A stretch of 7,225 nucleotides of DNA from assembly GCA_943325515.2 (NCBI GenBank), contig CALPPS020000096.1, positions 1 through 7,225 of the forward strand, read 5' to 3'. Below the pieces are notes generated by a model, which did no database searches, was not told the DNA's origin, and saw only the letters and a program-made list of their open reading frames with translations. Every line of letters begins with the position of its first letter. Within the stretch, counting starts at the first letter, position 1. The DNA comes from Flavobacterium psychrophilum (lineage in GTDB: Bacteria > Bacteroidota > Bacteroidia > Flavobacteriales > Flavobacteriaceae). Positions 5,918 through 7,225 of the stretch are shown one piece after another. Both the position numbers and the translations under genes were made by a program.

Positions 5918-7225
5918 TTAATTAGTTATTCCAAACACATAAGTGCCCCAATAATTCATTGCAAGACTAATTACGACTCCTGATATTACTATTAAAATCA
6001 GCCCTGGCAAGAGCATTTCTTTCATTTTAATTTGACCTGTAGCAAAGAGTATTGCATTTGGCGGAGTTGAAATAGGTAGTAAAAAAGCTGCTGAAGCACC
6101 AAAAGTGATGGGTATCATCAAAAATAAAGGGTTGATTTTAAGCGAAATGGAAAGTGCTACACATAATGGTAATAAAGCTTGAGCCACAGTAACATTTGCA
6201 ATAAATTGTGTCATTAATATTGCAATAAAACAAGTAGTTAGAATGATTATTATCATTTCGTTTCCAGAGAGTAATCCTATTTTTGAAGCAATCCAATGTG
6301 TCAGACCAGAAACTTCAAAACCTTTTTCTAGAGCAAAGCCACCTCCAAATAATAGGATAATTCCCCAAGGTATTTTAGAGGCAGTTTCCCAATCCATTAT
6401 GGTGTTTCCAGGTCTGTTTTTTGAAGGTATAATAAAAAGCAAAATGGAGATAAATGCTGCAACAACTGCGTCTATAATATAGTCGGAATGATTAAAAAGT
6501 GAACTCCATCCGGGAATTTGAAATGAGCCAATTACGATGTCCGCTCGAAATATCATCAACAAGGCAAATAGCAAAAACACAAACAATACCACTTTTTGTT
6601 CATAGGGAGTTTTGCCGAGTTTCATGTTTTCTATTTTAAAAAAAGTATTGTCAATGATTTCGAGTTTTTTATTGGGTTTAAAAAAGAGATATAAAATCAA
6701 AAACGCGGCAATAATCAAAATAAAATAAATTGGAAATGCAAAAATCATCCAATTCGCAAAATTAATTTTAAAACCACTTTTAAAAGAGGTTTCATATATT
6801 TTTTTAAAAACCAAATTTGTTGGAGTCCCAATTAAAGTTGCCATACCTCCAATTGAACTAGCATAAGCAATTCCCAGTAAAAGTGCAGTCTTGAATTTGC
6901 CTAATTCTTTTTCGCTATATATTTCTTTAAGTTTATCTAAAACAGATATCCCTATGGGAAGCATTAATAAAGCTATTGAAGTATTGGACATCCACATTGA
7001 AAGAAGAGAAGTAACTAGCATAAATCCAGCTAGAATTTGGAAGGTCCCTTGTCCAAAAACAATTAATGTTCTTGAGGCAATTCGTTTATGAACTTCCCAT
7101 TTTTCGATGGATAATGCGAGTAAAAAACCTCCTATATATAAAAAAACGACTTCATTAAAATAAACTTTTGAAATTTCCTCGCCACTAATTATTCCCGTTA
7201 AGGGAAACAATAATATAGGTAATAA
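5918..7225 (-). CDS. SLC13/DASS-family (INDY-like) anion transporter, C-terminal 435 residues (5' end beyond window)
   Basis: This is an inner-membrane secondary transporter of the divalent anion/sodium symporter family, whose members carry C4-dicarboxylates, citrate or sulfate. The frame is open to the right edge (LLPILLFPLTGIISGEE). The TTG at 7210-7208 is therefore an internal Leu inside the typical TM segment after helix 1, and some 40-60 N-terminal residues are missing. Signatures in order are: the first SNT motif in SMWMSNTSIALLMLP (6988-6980 for SNT), SSIGGMATLIGTPTN, a central cytoplasmic linker, LLFGGGFALEKGFE, the second pseudo-repeat motif TQFIANVTVAQALLP, and GASAAFLLPISTPPNAILFATGQI. 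About ten hydrophobic segments are visible. The second motif reads ANV where SNT is typical. The frame ends with TAA at 5920-5918, and a probable terminator follows. Substrate cannot be read from the sequence: dicarboxylate is the default guess, sulfate possible. Confidence 0.93.
   Translation of the reverse strand, partial: LLPILLFPLTGIISGEEISKVYFNEVVFLYIGGFLLALSIEKWEVHKRIASRTLIVFGQGTFQILAGFMLVTSLLSMWMSNTSIALLMLPIGISVLDKLKEIYSEKELGKFKTALLLGIAYASSIGGMATLIGTPTNLVFKKIYETSFKSGFKINFANWMIFAFPIYFILIIAAFLILYLFFKPNKKLEIIDNTFFKIENMKLGKTPYEQKVVLFVFLLFALLMIFRADIVIGSFQIPGWSSLFNHSDYIIDAVVAAFISILLFIIPSKNRPGNTIMDWETASKIPWGIILLFGGGFALEKGFEVSGLTHWIASKIGLLSGNEMIIIILTTCFIAILMTQFIANVTVAQALLPLCVALSISLKINPLFLMIPITFGASAAFLLPISTPPNAILFATGQIKMKEMLLPGLILIVISGVVISLAMNYWGTYVFGITN

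Noticed and set aside
6243..7091. Plus-strand ORFs 6243-6482 and 6891-7091
   Set aside because: Both lie fully inside the transporter gene on the opposite strand, with no recognisable product. The minus-strand frame matches SLC13 signatures.
7208..7210. TTG at 7210-7208 as the transporter's start codon
   Set aside because: The frame continues upstream to the window edge as LLPIL, which belongs to the conserved early SLC13 membrane segment. The real start is outside the window.

Overview
The window looks like chromosomal DNA of a Bacteroidota member, most probably Flavobacteriaceae and Flavobacterium-like. It is AT-rich, most extreme between the genes. It carries a giant secreted Ig/PKD-type repeat protein of the kind exported by type IX secretion in gliding flavobacteria. 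The start codon has no Shine-Dalgarno, and a TAnnTTTG-type promoter box lies upstream. The genus is an inference from these features.

There are two genes, both on the minus strand and both cut by a window edge. At the right (7225 to 5918) is the C-terminal 435 residues of an SLC13/DASS-family (INDY-like) anion transporter. Its true start lies outside the window, and the TTG near 7210 is only an internal Leu codon. About 950 bp of very AT-rich DNA follows (5917 to 4968), with no convincing gene. It holds a probable terminator for the transporter, a cluster of inverted repeats, a candidate promoter and a 22-bp-phased direct repeat that could be a regulator site.

From 4967 to the left edge runs one uninterrupted reading frame of at least 1655 codons, about 69% of the window. 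It encodes a signal peptide, an N-terminal beta-sandwich-type domain, three 79-residue Ig-like repeats, a string of PKD and PKD-like domains, six 96/97-residue PKD-like repeats and the start of a further Ig-like domain. The C-terminus, where a type IX sorting domain would be expected, is outside the window. Short plus-strand ORFs here are antisense shadows of these two genes.

Nothing links the two genes functionally. The gap and terminator suggest separate transcription. The most unusual material is the repeat architecture of the giant protein (an alternating two-type order and strong DNA-level periodicity) and the structured intergenic region. I found no CRISPR array, tRNA, rRNA, transposase or defence system.
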